From NCBI GenBank assembly GCA_002898795.1, contig BEIG01000022.1, positions 1-37,868 on the forward strand: 37,868 nucleotides of DNA, given 5' to 3'. Origin of the DNA: a bacterium HR30. Lineage in GTDB: Bacteria; Desulfobacterota; Binatia; HRBIN30. The notes beneath the pieces were generated by a model that saw nothing but the letters and a program-made list of their open reading frames with translations, ran no database searches and was not told the origin of the DNA. Below are positions 1 to 9,408 of this stretch, piece by piece; the stretch's first letter is position 1, and each line of letters opens with the position of its first letter. Made by a program: the position numbers and the translations under genes.

Positions 1-503
1 GCCACGGAGGAGGCATCGTCATTGCGGGCGTCGAGTATCAGGTCGGCGAAACTCTCGTACAGGGGAACCCGTTCGGCGTAAAGGCTTGCTAAATCTTGGC
101 CCGGGGCGTGCACGACTCCACGAGCGGCAAGGTCCAAGCCCCGGCGACTCAACGTAGGCAAATCGACGAACAGGTAGACGATGACGCCTATTGCACTCAG
201 GTGAGCCATGGCGCGCGAGCTGTAAACCACACTGCCCCCAGTGGCGACGATTGCCGCTTGCCGCTCTAACTCCAGCACGACGGCCTCTTCCACGGATCGG
301 AAAGCGTCGCGCCCGGCCGACGCAAGCAACTCGGCCGGCTTTCGGCCCGAGCGTTGCTCGATCATGACATCCGTATCGACGAACGAGCGCCGGAGCTTCT
401 GAGCCAAAGTTCGGCCGACCACGGTCTTCCCCGCGGCCGGCATCCCAATGAGAACCACGTTGGCTGCGGCGAAACTTCCATGCTTTGTTCGTTCCGATGC
501 CAC
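1..503 (-). CDS. aroK: Shikimate kinase, 3' end truncated by the window edge
   Basis: The minus-strand frame, different from the listed 19..561 ORF, reads VVLIGMPAAGKTVVGRTLAQKLRRSFVDTDVMIEQRSGRKPAELLASAGRDAFRSVEEAVVLELERQAAIVATGGSVVY. It has a Walker A motif (GMPAAGKT), a DTD motif and ATGGSVV. A GTG start is likely near 503. The frame is open to base 1. Confidence 0.88.
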   Translation of the reverse strand, partial: MASERTKHGSFAAANVVLIGMPAAGKTVVGRTLAQKLRRSFVDTDVMIEQRSGRKPAELLASAGRDAFRSVEEAVVLELERQAAIVATGGSVVYSSRAMAHLSAIGVIVYLFVDLPTLSRRGLDLAARGVVHAPGQDLASLYAERVPLYESFADLILDARNDDASSV

Positions 504-560
504 GCCGGTCGAGCCCTCTCGTTTGCGACGGAAAATGACGGCTGGTAGCTTGTGCGGTCA

Positions 561-1637
561 ATGACGCGGTCCCAGCTCTTCGCAGCGTTCTTTTTTAGCG
601 TCTTTCTCTTCCTGCTCTACCAGTTGTATCGCATGTTCGAGGGTTTCCTCGCACCCCTGGCTTGGGCGGCGCTGTTGGCACTGATTTTCCACCCGGTGCA
701 GAAGCGGCTTGTCCGCTGGTTCCGCGGACGTCAGGGTCTAGCCGCATTTGCGCTGACCACGCTGGTTATTGGCGGGGTGATTCTTCCAGGGCTCCTGCTC
801 CTGGCGTTAGTTGCCAACGAGTCGGTGCTCCTCTACCAGCGCATTGCCACCATGGTGGCGGAAGGAGGGGTGACCGCATGGTGGCTCTCTCTCCAGGACT
901 CATGGCTCGGCCGCTTGTGGAACTACGCTGAGCCGCTGTTGGCGCAGTGGAACGTGGATCTCGCCAATATCGGCGTGAAAGTCACCAACGCCATCAGTGG
1001 CTTTCTCGTCACACAGGCCACCGCCATAGCGAAAAACATTGTCGGGTTTTTGGTCGACTTTTTCCTTTGCACCGTGGCGTTGTTTTTTCTCCTTCGGGAT
1101 GGCGAGCGCATGATCGTCGCCCTCCGCGACTTACTGCCGATGGAGCCGCGCTATCGTGACCTAGTATTGGAGCGGTTTTCCGACGCACTCACGGCGGTGG
1201 TGCAAGGCAGCTTGCTCACCGCGCTGGCTCAAGGGACGCTCGCCGGGCTCGGCTACGTGGTCCTCGGGGTTCCGTTCGCCGTATTTCTCGGATGCGCTAC
1301 GGCCCTAATCTCCCTGGTACCCATGGGGACACCTGTAGCTTGGGGCAGCGTAGCCATTTATCTCTTCGCAACCGGGCACCCCGTTAAAGGCCTCATCCAA
1401 GTTCTTTGGGGACTGCTCGTAGTCAGCGCCATCGACAATGTGATTCGCCCGTGGATCATTGGCGGTCGCACCAGAATCCCGACAATCCTGCTTTTCTTTG
1501 GCATCCTGGGCGGGCTGCAAGCGTACGGCTTTCTCGGGGTTTTCCTCGCGCCCGCAGTCATCGCCTTACTGGTAGCGTTCATTCGCATCTACCGGGAGGA
1601 ATACAAGATGGCTCGGGACGTCGCCGCGGTGGATTAA
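561..1637 (+). CDS. AI-2E family transporter / PerM-like permease
   Basis: Multi-TM protein with the family-typical segments FFLLRDGERMI, GTLAGLGYVVLGVPFAVFLG and ATALISLVPMGTPVAW. Start is ATG 561, or GTG 552 as in the ORF track. Confidence 0.88.
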   Translation: MTRSQLFAAFFFSVFLFLLYQLYRMFEGFLAPLAWAALLALIFHPVQKRLVRWFRGRQGLAAFALTTLVIGGVILPGLLLLALVANESVLLYQRIATMVAEGGVTAWWLSLQDSWLGRLWNYAEPLLAQWNVDLANIGVKVTNAISGFLVTQATAIAKNIVGFLVDFFLCTVALFFLLRDGERMIVALRDLLPMEPRYRDLVLERFSDALTAVVQGSLLTALAQGTLAGLGYVVLGVPFAVFLGCATALISLVPMGTPVAWGSVAIYLFATGHPVKGLIQVLWGLLVVSAIDNVIRPWIIGGRTRIPTILLFFGILGGLQAYGFLGVFLAPAVIALLVAFIRIYREEYKMARDVAAVD

Positions 1638-2629
1638 CCCCTGGCAACACGTCGCTCTGCGGGCACTCGTGCCGCCAAACGGACTAAGACTTCCTCCGCT
1701 TCGCGAACAATGTCGCGTACGACCTCCGCAGCGGGCTTGATTTCCCGGATCAGTCCTAATCCTTGCCCTGCCGGCATGAATGTGCGCTGCGGGTCAGCGC
1801 CCCCCGCAACACCCATGTAATCCATCACCCCTTCCTGGATGGAACGTGCTGCTTGCGCCGGAAAGGGCAAGATCTCGTCCCGCCGGCGCTCCCAACTCTC
1901 GTTGTACGGGTTTCTGATCGCCCGAGCCGGTTTGCCCGTGTAGCAACGGGTTCGAATCGTATCGGATTCGCCGGCCCGCAAGATGGCCTCTCGGTACTCG
2001 GGTGCGGCCTGGGCTTCGGGGGTTGCGATGAACCGAGTTCCCATAATGACCCCTTGTGCACCAAGGGCAAGAGCGGCCACCACACCGCGGCCATCGGCAA
2101 TTCCGCCGGCCGCAATAACTGGAATCCGCACCGCATCGACCGTCTGGGGAACGAGTGCCAAAGTGCCCACTTCTCCCGTATGTCCACCGGCCTCTGTGCC
2201 CTGAGCGGCTACCATGTCAGCACCGGCCTGCTCGGCCCTGACCGCGTGTTCGACTTTGCCGGTCATCACGATGACGGTCATGCCGCGCTCGTGCATTTCC
2301 GCGATAAAGTCGCGGGGGACAGCTAGCCCGGCAACGAAAATTTTCACGTCTTCCTCGAAAATGACCTTCATCTGAGGCCGAATCATGTCCGGGATGGGGG
2401 CCAACAAATCGACCGCGAACGGCTTGTCCGTCAGCTCTCGAACCTTGCGGATCTCCCGACGGAGGCCCTCGGCATCTAACGTCGCCGCTCCCAACACGCC
2501 GAGGCCGCCTGCGTTCGACACGGCCGCCACCAACCGATGCATGGACACCCCTCCCATCCCCGCCAGGATGATCGGGTACTCAATGCCAAGACGGTCACAC
2601 AACTCTGTCCGCAGTATACTTGTCGCCAT
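1634..2629 (-). CDS. Nitronate monooxygenase (2-nitropropane dioxygenase-like flavoprotein)
   Basis: 331 aa. Motifs include PIILAGMGGVS, GADMVAAQGTEAGGHTG, IPVIAAGGIADGRGVVAALALGAQGVIMGTRFIATPEA. Confidence 0.9.
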   Translation of the reverse strand: MATSILRTELCDRLGIEYPIILAGMGGVSMHRLVAAVSNAGGLGVLGAATLDAEGLRREIRKVRELTDKPFAVDLLAPIPDMIRPQMKVIFEEDVKIFVAGLAVPRDFIAEMHERGMTVIVMTGKVEHAVRAEQAGADMVAAQGTEAGGHTGEVGTLALVPQTVDAVRIPVIAAGGIADGRGVVAALALGAQGVIMGTRFIATPEAQAAPEYREAILRAGESDTIRTRCYTGKPARAIRNPYNESWERRRDEILPFPAQAARSIQEGVMDYMGVAGGADPQRTFMPAGQGLGLIREIKPAAEVVRDIVREAEEVLVRLAARVPAERRVARG

Positions 2630-2828
2630 GACTCTTCGCCTACCCGAGAGCCATCGTTAAGGGAAGTACAGGGGCAACTCTTCCGCTCGTCAAGGGATCT
2701 CGACCTACAATTACGTTGGTCCGCGAAACCAGCCCCGTCTCTTGCAAACGGCTGCGAGCGCAGGAACGGTAAATTTCGTGAACGTTGCGGTCGACACCAC
2801 CTTGGCAGCGACGATCAGCGACCACCCA

Positions 2829-2873
2829 AAAAACAAAAGCGGGCACCAGTAAGCCTGGCGCCCGCTTGTTTTC
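2829..2873. terminator. Bidirectional-looking rho-independent terminator
   Basis: aaaacaaaagcgggc...gcccgcttgtttt: GC stem flanked by A-rich and T-rich arms, just downstream of the DsbA-like CDS. Confidence 0.7.
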
Positions 2874-2894
2874 CAAGGCAACAACCCCGGTGTT

Positions 2895-3722
2895 TTACTT
2901 TGCCCGCGCGAGTTCGTCGTCGATAATGGCCTTGAACTGCTCGAACGGATAAGCGCCTTTGAGCGGGCGGCCATTGATAATGAAACCAGGAGTTCCCTGG
3001 ATACCAAGCGCCTGGGCCTCGGCTGCTTGAGCCTTCACCTTATCCAGGGTCTTCTTGTTGTCGTAGCAGTCGGTAAACTTGGCAATATCGATGCCGGTAT
3101 CTTTGAGCGCCTCCAGGGTCTTATCTTTTAGGTTCTGGGGATTCATGTCTTTTTGGTTCTCGAAATAATACGAGTACAGTTTCCAATAGGCTTTCTCGTT
3201 TTGCTCCAGCGCGCACTCCACCGCCACCGCCGCAGGTTCGGCCCACGGGTGGAAGTTCAGCGGAAGATTCTTGTAGTAGAATTTCACTTTGTCCCCGTAC
3301 TCCTTGAGTACTTGGTTCTCGATCGTGTCGTAACCTCGCTTACAGAACGGGCACTGGAAGTCCGAGTATTCGACAATCGTTACTTTCGCATTCTTGTTAC
3401 CCTTGAAGGGCCGTCCCTTGAGGTCGATCTTCTGCATGACGGCCGCAAACGGGTCTACAGTTAGATCTTCCACCTCACCAAAAACCACGTAGCGGCCATC
3501 CTCCGAAATGATGAACGACTGCTTTTGGTTGCCGGCTTGAATCGTGCCCGTTTTGGCGCCTTTGATCTTCGAGGCAGAAAGATCACTCACCGTCACCGAT
3601 GCGTTCGGCGGCACGTTGAATTTCCGCTTGTAATACTCGACTAGCTTCGAGGTGTCTTGAGCTGTCGCCGCGGTTGCCCAGCCACTAAGCAAAAGGCACC
3701 CTGTTGTGATCCATGCTTTCAT
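2895..3722 (-). CDS. Secreted DsbA-family thiol:disulfide interchange protein with an N-terminal DsbC-like extension
   Basis: Signal peptide MKAWITTGCLLLSGWATAATAQ; thioredoxin-fold active site EYSDFQCPFCKRGYD; C-terminal GIQGTPGFIINGRPLKGAYPFEQF with cis-Pro. Start set at the internal Met before the signal peptide. Confidence 0.9.
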   Translation of the reverse strand: MKAWITTGCLLLSGWATAATAQDTSKLVEYYKRKFNVPPNASVTVSDLSASKIKGAKTGTIQAGNQKQSFIISEDGRYVVFGEVEDLTVDPFAAVMQKIDLKGRPFKGNKNAKVTIVEYSDFQCPFCKRGYDTIENQVLKEYGDKVKFYYKNLPLNFHPWAEPAAVAVECALEQNEKAYWKLYSYYFENQKDMNPQNLKDKTLEALKDTGIDIAKFTDCYDNKKTLDKVKAQAAEAQALGIQGTPGFIINGRPLKGAYPFEQFKAIIDDELARAK

Positions 3723-4856
3723 TCGCTTCTCCTCCCGAGTGGTAGTTTGCCGCCGGTTAGCATGCCCAAGGGCACCAAACAACCAGAAGCGGGATGAGGC
3801 TACCCGCGGCGGAAAATGGAAGACTAGCCCCCTGTGAGAGCTGCTGGGTCAGGAAACCCGGCAGTGCGGGAACCTACACCGCGAGAAGAACACCGCCGGA
3901 ACAGGAACGGGTAGAACATAGCCGGCAACCGACGGACGGGCCCAACAGTTCGGTTGGAGCGGGTGGACCGACAAAGGGAGCAACGGACATTTCGGTTGCT
4001 CCGATACTCGTACAAGGCAGTTTGTGGGACCTGAAGGTAACGCTTTAGCCCACCTTCGCGCGCGATCGGTTTCACGACAGCGTCCGTTCGAAGAAGTGGC
4101 CAGCAACAATCCACTGCCTACTGGCCGGCACCCCAGATCGCCGTACCCTCCAGTGCCCTCGCCGACGCAATGCAATTCCGGCCAACAGCCGCCTAGCTGC
4201 CTAAGGTGCTCTACGCCCTGCGGCCGCGACGAAGCTAGCACCGACTCCACTACGGCCTCGGGAACCAAGGACCCTGACCTTCAAGCCCCCCGCTCTCCAA
4301 CAAACACGGCCTCGAGGTATAGGGCGGCTGTGCCCCGTGGCTCACATGCCGCTCCCAAACGGCGGGTACGGCCTTAGGGCAGTGTTACGGCACCGCGCTG
4401 CCCAAGGACTATCGACACATTGGAGCGGCAATGCCCGAGAAGAAGGCCTTTCCCAGCGTTCCCGCACGAGCGCCCTGTGGGCCCATGCCTCAGCCGTGTG
4501 GTGGAGTCGCCGTTGGCCATAGTGCGGCCGTGAACCGATGGGGTCCGCGGAAACGGCCCGATTTGGAGGCTCCCTGCTGGCGCTGGAACCCATTTGTCGT
4601 CTCGATCCGGCGCACGGTTTGCACAATCTCGACAAGAGCAGCACATTCGAACGCCGTGTGGCCAGAAGGGAACCCAGTTGCGAGCGCACGCCCGATCCTC
4701 ATGCGGACATTCGTATCGCCGATGGCCTCCGTTCGCACGGGGCACTAGGGACAGTCCGAGAGACAGTCTTCGCTATCCTCTAACTCGAGCTTTACGTACT
4801 GGTCACGGATCGCATGTACGAGGAGGAACGGAGTCCACCACCAAAGGAGGTTCACA

Positions 4857-5309
4857 ATGCTGACGCTCTGGATGGAGCCACGCAAGCGCATAGCCCTCAT
4901 CGCACACGACAACTGCAAGGCCGACTTGCTGGACTGGGCGCGATTCAACCGCGACACTCTGGCTCAGCACGCCCTCTACGCTACCGGCACCACTGGTGCT
5001 CTCCTTCAGAAAGAGCTTGGGTTAACGATTCACTGCTTCCTCAGCGGGCCCTTAGGCGGTGACCAACAGGTCGGAGCAGCCATTGCCGAGGGCCGTTTAG
5101 ACTTCGTCATTTTCTTTTGGGACCCCCTCGAACCGCAGCCTCACGACGTCGACGTCAAGGCCTTACTGCGCATCGCTGTTGTCTACAACGTTCCGATTGC
5201 CTGCAACCGCGCTAGTGCAGACTTCCTGTTATCGAGTCCGCTCATGGGCGCTTCCTATCCTCGGCAGCTACGAATTCAGCCCCTGAGCACGCCCTCAAGA
5301 GGAGACTAG
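4857..5309 (+). CDS. mgsA: Methylglyoxal synthase
   Basis: [104 protein letters not shown]. Strong RBS aaaggagg upstream. Confidence 0.96.
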   Translation: MLTLWMEPRKRIALIAHDNCKADLLDWARFNRDTLAQHALYATGTTGALLQKELGLTIHCFLSGPLGGDQQVGAAIAEGRLDFVIFFWDPLEPQPHDVDVKALLRIAVVYNVPIACNRASADFLLSSPLMGASYPRQLRIQPLSTPSRGD

Positions 5310-5405
5310 GAAGATTGACTCTGCCTGTTGGGCTCTGCCATACTTGAAGCTCGCCGTTTCTCTAATCAGCAATCCGCCAAAACGAGCACATTGGATCAGG
5401 AGGTG

Positions 5406-6053
5406 ATGCCTATGGATGCACCGCGTTCTCTCCCGCGTTTGAACGAACCAGCGCCCGACTTCGAGGCACTGTCGACTTTTGGCCCGATCAAGCTTTCCGA
5501 CTTCCGGGGTAAGTGGGTGATTCTTTTCTCGCACCCAGCCGATTTCACCCCGGTATGCACTACGGAGCTGACGGAGTTTGCCCGGCGGCACGAGGAGTTC
5601 AAAAAACTCAACACGCAGTTAATCGGGCTCAGTATTGACAGCGTTTACTCGCACCTGGCGTGGATCCGCAACATGGAGCAACACTTCGGGGTCAAGATCG
5701 ACTACCCGCTCATTGCCGACCTCGACATGAAGGTTGCCCAGCTCTACGGCATGATCCATCCTGGGGCAAGTTCTACGGCAACGGTTCGCTGCGTGTTTTT
5801 CATCGACGACGAGGGCATTTTGCGGGCCATGATCTACTACCCGCTCACCAATGGCCGCAGCGTCGACGAAATTCTGCGGGTGTTGCAGGGGCTTCAGTTG
5901 AACAAGACAAAAGGTGTTGCCACGCCCGAGGGCTGGCGTCCGGGAGATAAAGTCATTGTTCCGGCACCGACGACACTCAAAGCGGCAGAAGAACGAGTGA
6001 AGGATTCGTCGGTGGAAGTCGTGGACTGGTATTTCGCAAAAAAAGCTTTGTGA
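5406..6053 (+). CDS. Peroxiredoxin, Prx6/1-Cys-like
   Basis: LNEPAPDFEALSTFGPIKLSDFRGKWVILFSHPADFTPVCTTELTEFAR, with the PVCTTE peroxidatic motif and the long Prx6-type C-terminus. RBS aggaggtg before ATG 5406 / ATG 5412. Confidence 0.93.
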   Translation: MPMDAPRSLPRLNEPAPDFEALSTFGPIKLSDFRGKWVILFSHPADFTPVCTTELTEFARRHEEFKKLNTQLIGLSIDSVYSHLAWIRNMEQHFGVKIDYPLIADLDMKVAQLYGMIHPGASSTATVRCVFFIDDEGILRAMIYYPLTNGRSVDEILRVLQGLQLNKTKGVATPEGWRPGDKVIVPAPTTLKAAEERVKDSSVEVVDWYFAKKAL

Positions 6054-6062
6054 GCGTTCGAT

Positions 6063-6100
6063 CCTTTGGGTTTGGGGTTGCCTTTCTCCAAACCCAAAGG
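6063..6100. terminator. Strong hairpin terminator between convergent genes
   Basis: cctttgggtttgg-ggttgcctttct-ccaaacccaaagg: 13-bp perfect stem followed by cttttg. Confidence 0.85.
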
Positions 6101-6113
6101 CTTTTGCGCGTTG

Positions 6114-7100
6114 TCATCCTCCAAGGGCGCGGTAGCGTGTGGTGTCACCGTGCTCTTCGCGGATAACCTTGCCCTCGCCACACAGATATTCGAGGTGTGC
6201 CAGTGCTTCGAACGTGGCGGGAAACTGCACGGAAAGGGGAGCCCGTTCATCGAAGCCCCAAGCGAGACTGGCCACCTCGTAAGCCGTTCGCGCTTCCCCA
6301 TGGACCGCGGCAAGCATCTCTCGTAGCCGATACTCGTGATGCTGGATGATTTGCTGCACCCGCCGCTTCAAGTCTGGGAACGGCCGGCCGTGCGCGGGTA
6401 GCACAAGATTCACCGGCAAGTCTTCGATGCGCCGAAGGGAGGCAAGGTAGTCCCGCAGGGGATTCTCCGGGCCTGAGGGGAAACGGCCAATGTGCGGCGT
6501 GATTTTGGGGAGCACATGGTCGCCAACGATCAGCAAGCGTTCTCGCGACAGGAAAAATACACAATGACCAGGTGTGTGCCCTGGAGTAGCGATGACCTCC
6601 ACCTCGCACCCCTCGAACTGGAACCGTTGGCCGTCTGTCAAAGGTAGAGGGTTCGTGACTGGTCGGTAAAACTGTGACCAAAACGTGCCAACCGCAGGCA
6701 CTGGTCCAAGGCGCTCTAACGGGATCCCATGGCGGCGAAAGAACGCGACAGCCTCAGGGCTGTGTTCCCGCCGCAAATAGTGTTGCGCCGCAGCCGCCTC
6801 TGCCGGATGTAGGTAAGCGGACGCTCCGCTTTCCTGCACGATCGGCCCAGAATTCCCAAAGTGGTCTGGGTGGTGATGGGTGACCAACAGGATCCGAAGG
6901 TCTCGCGGGTGGCAACCAACTTGCCGCCACTGGTCCTTCAAGGCGCTCCAGCTTTCCTCGGTGTAAATTCCAGAGTCGAATTGGAGCCAACCACTGCCCG
7001 TGCGCACCAATGTCACATGCACGTGGCTGGGCTTCATGGGCAGCGGAAGGGTGCAAAAAAACACCCCCGCGGCCAATTCCTGGGGCACAAATTCTGGCAT
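6114..7100 (-). CDS. MBL-fold metallo-hydrolase
   Basis: LLVTHHHPDHFGNSG (HxHxDH), TPGHTPGHCVFFL, LIVGDHVLP, VLPAHGRPF. Confidence 0.92.
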   Translation of the reverse strand: MPEFVPQELAAGVFFCTLPLPMKPSHVHVTLVRTGSGWLQFDSGIYTEESWSALKDQWRQVGCHPRDLRILLVTHHHPDHFGNSGPIVQESGASAYLHPAEAAAAQHYLRREHSPEAVAFFRRHGIPLERLGPVPAVGTFWSQFYRPVTNPLPLTDGQRFQFEGCEVEVIATPGHTPGHCVFFLSRERLLIVGDHVLPKITPHIGRFPSGPENPLRDYLASLRRIEDLPVNLVLPAHGRPFPDLKRRVQQIIQHHEYRLREMLAAVHGEARTAYEVASLAWGFDERAPLSVQFPATFEALAHLEYLCGEGKVIREEHGDTTRYRALGG

Positions 7101-7129
7101 GGAAACCTAGAGTGCGCGATCCATGGTCG

Positions 7130-7342
7130 TTACTCGTGCACGCGCTCCGACACAACGAAGCTGAGGTCGATGGTCACGTGCCACTGGGAAACGACTCCGT
7201 TTTCCACCACGCCCCGAATTTCCTTCACGCGGAACCGGCGCAAGTTTTGGATGGTCACCGCAGCACGCCCGATCGCCACGTTAACGGCCTCCTCGATGCT
7301 GGAGGTCGAGGTGCCAGTCAGCTCAATTGTTTTCTCGACCAT
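7130..7342 (-). CDS. Dodecin family flavin-binding protein
   Basis: MVEKTIELTGTSTSSIEEAVNVAIGRAAVTIQNLRRFRVKEIRGVVENGVVSQWHVTIDLSFVV: about 70 aa with typical dodecin pattern. Start 7342, or 7351 as in the ORF track. Confidence 0.92.
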   Translation of the reverse strand: MVEKTIELTGTSTSSIEEAVNVAIGRAAVTIQNLRRFRVKEIRGVVENGVVSQWHVTIDLSFVVSERVHE

Positions 7343-7950
7343 TGTTGCCAACCTCGCAAATGGCCACGCTAGGGAACAAGTCGGTTGGGGTCAACCACTT
7401 CCTCGGTCCTGCGATTAGGGAAACCGCCAACACCCGCGCCGGTGTGACATGCGGGGAACGGGCCCTTCCCTTTTTTGTGCAGTGTCACGTGTCCCTGCTT
7501 TGTCCCATGGTGCAGCTCCCGTGGCTCACCGCATTTCCGGTTCCCGCGGAATCAGGCAGAGGATGGGCCCCTTTCGTTCGCGTTTTTCGGCTACCTGGCC
7601 CTCGCACCCGTGCCCGCGTCGGGCAGAAAAACCGTGCGCGCGAAACCGAACGAGGCCTGTCACGTTTGGGCGGCGGCTATCAAAACCCTCCGGCACGACG
7701 CACGCTCCCCATGCCGAATCCTCGCAGTGCCAGACAGCAGCTTCCGAAGCCCTGATCTCGCTAGGCGAGATGAAACGACCATCCCGTTCTCAGTATGCTT
7801 CCGCTACCATCAAGAGCGATTCCGACCGGCTTCGGCAACATCTCTGCTCTTCCCGCCCACCTAGGTCAGAGGCATCGGTAAACGAGTGCAACTGGGAACA
7901 TGCTCCCACGCCGCGCCGCAAAACTCCACCATCGGTGGGGAGGTCACCAG

Positions 7951-9408
7951 TTAAATCAACGACTCCACCGACCGCCGGGCAATCTCGAACCACGGCGTGG
8001 GAAACAAACCGAGGAGGAACGTTCCGGCTAACGTGGCCACCAAGGCGGCGAACAAATAGGGGCGAGCTGATGTGGCTTCCGCCTCGACCCCACCCTCGGC
8101 CATGTACATCTTCACCAACACGCCGACGTAATAGTACACGGACACGAGGCTGTTCACGACCGCAATCACCGTAAGCCACACGTAGCCCGCCTCGAGCGCA
8201 GCGCTGAACAAGTAAAATTTCCCCATAAAACCGGCCAGAGGCGGCACCCCGGCAAGGGAGAGCATGAAGACCGTCATCGCAAAGCCCAAGAAAGGGCTAC
8301 GCAAGCCGACGCCGGCCCAGTCATCCAAGTCCTCGTGAGGCTGCCCTCGACGACCCAAGGCGATGACTACGGCGAAGGCCCCGACGGTCATGAACGTATA
8401 AACCGCCAGGTAAAACAACACCGCTGCGTTACCGTTCTCTCCACCTGCAACCATACCGACGAGAAGGTACCCAGCGTGTGCAATACTGGAGTAGGCGAGC
8501 AAACGCTTGATGTTGCGTTGGACGAGCGCACTGACATTTCCCACCGTCATTGTCAGAACGGCCAGGATCCAAAGCGCGCCGCGCCAGTCGCCCGCTAGAG
8601 GGCCCAAGCTATCCACAAAAACCCGAACAAACGCCGCAAAGGCTGCTGCCTTGATCCCTGCCGCCATAAAGGCCGTTACGGCAGTAGGGGCGCCTTCGTA
8701 CACGTCTGGAGCCCAACTATGAAACGGCGCGGCCGCCACCTTGAACCCAAACCCCACAAGCAGCAACGCTGCGCCGATCGTCACCAATAAGCGTTGCTCT
8801 CCAGTTCCGGTCGCAGCCACTTCACCAATCCGCGGCAGAAGCGTTTCACCGGAGGCGCCGAACAACAACGCGATACCCAGCAGTAAAAATCCCGAGGCAA
8901 ACGCTCCCAGGATGAAGTACTTCAGTGCGGCCTCGTTGGATCGCACCTGCGTTCGCCAAATACCCGCAAGCGCATACGCGGCAATCGACATCACTTCGAG
9001 ACCGAGAAAGATCACAATCAAGTCCACCGACGTCGCCATCAACACCATCCCGACCGTCGAGAACAATAGAAGCGTGTAATAGTCGCCGGAACGAATGTCA
9101 GTGGTCTCGAGGTAATTCATCGACAGCAACAGCGTGAGCCCCGATCCGACTGCGAACAAAATGGTGAAAAACAACCCGTAACGGTCGAGCACCAACGTGC
9201 CAGCCAGAGTGCTACCGCTCTGGTTCCATAAGAGTGCGGCGCACACTGCTGCTACAATCAAACCGATCAAGCCAAGCCAACCGAGAGCGTCGTAATCGGG
9301 CCCCTCGGAAAACAAGTCCGCCACCAAAACCAGCAATGCAGTTGCGCCGATCACCATGAGGGGCAGCAACGGCAGCCAAGCGACATCGGGAAACGCCAGA
9401 GTCGTCAT
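7951..9408 (-). CDS. nuoN: NADH-quinone oxidoreductase subunit N
   Basis: MTTLAFPDVAWLPLLPLMVIGATALLVLVADL...LEVMSIAAYALAG...APDVYEGAPTAVTAFMA...KRLLAYSSIAHAGYLLVG. The true start is ATG 9408; the 705-aa track ORF is extended into nuoM. Confidence 0.95.
   Translation of the reverse strand: MTTLAFPDVAWLPLLPLMVIGATALLVLVADLFSEGPDYDALGWLGLIGLIVAAVCAALLWNQSGSTLAGTLVLDRYGLFFTILFAVGSGLTLLLSMNYLETTDIRSGDYYTLLLFSTVGMVLMATSVDLIVIFLGLEVMSIAAYALAGIWRTQVRSNEAALKYFILGAFASGFLLLGIALLFGASGETLLPRIGEVAATGTGEQRLLVTIGAALLLVGFGFKVAAAPFHSWAPDVYEGAPTAVTAFMAAGIKAAAFAAFVRVFVDSLGPLAGDWRGALWILAVLTMTVGNVSALVQRNIKRLLAYSSIAHAGYLLVGMVAGGENGNAAVLFYLAVYTFMTVGAFAVVIALGRRGQPHEDLDDWAGVGLRSPFLGFAMTVFMLSLAGVPPLAGFMGKFYLFSAALEAGYVWLTVIAVVNSLVSVYYYVGVLVKMYMAEGGVEAEATSARPYLFAALVATLAGTFLLGLFPTPWFEIARRSVESLI

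Noticed and set aside
19-561. 180-aa minus-strand ORF
   Set aside because: Out-of-frame shadow; the shikimate kinase motifs are in another minus-strand frame that runs off the left edge.
1925-1975. tRNA-like ggttcgaatc sequence
   Set aside because: Lies inside the nitronate monooxygenase coding frame and has no cloverleaf around it.
4490-4738. PAP2-phosphatase-like motif GFPSGHTAFECAALV in a short minus-strand ORF
   Set aside because: Isolated motif without the other PAP2 motifs or any transmembrane segments; likely chance.
7343-7950. Overlapping plus-strand ORFs (7327..7755, 7449..8174, 7475..7864) between dodecin and nuoN
   Set aside because: Ser/Arg/Pro-rich translations in several frames with no recognisable motif, and one runs antisense into nuoN; treated as intergenic.
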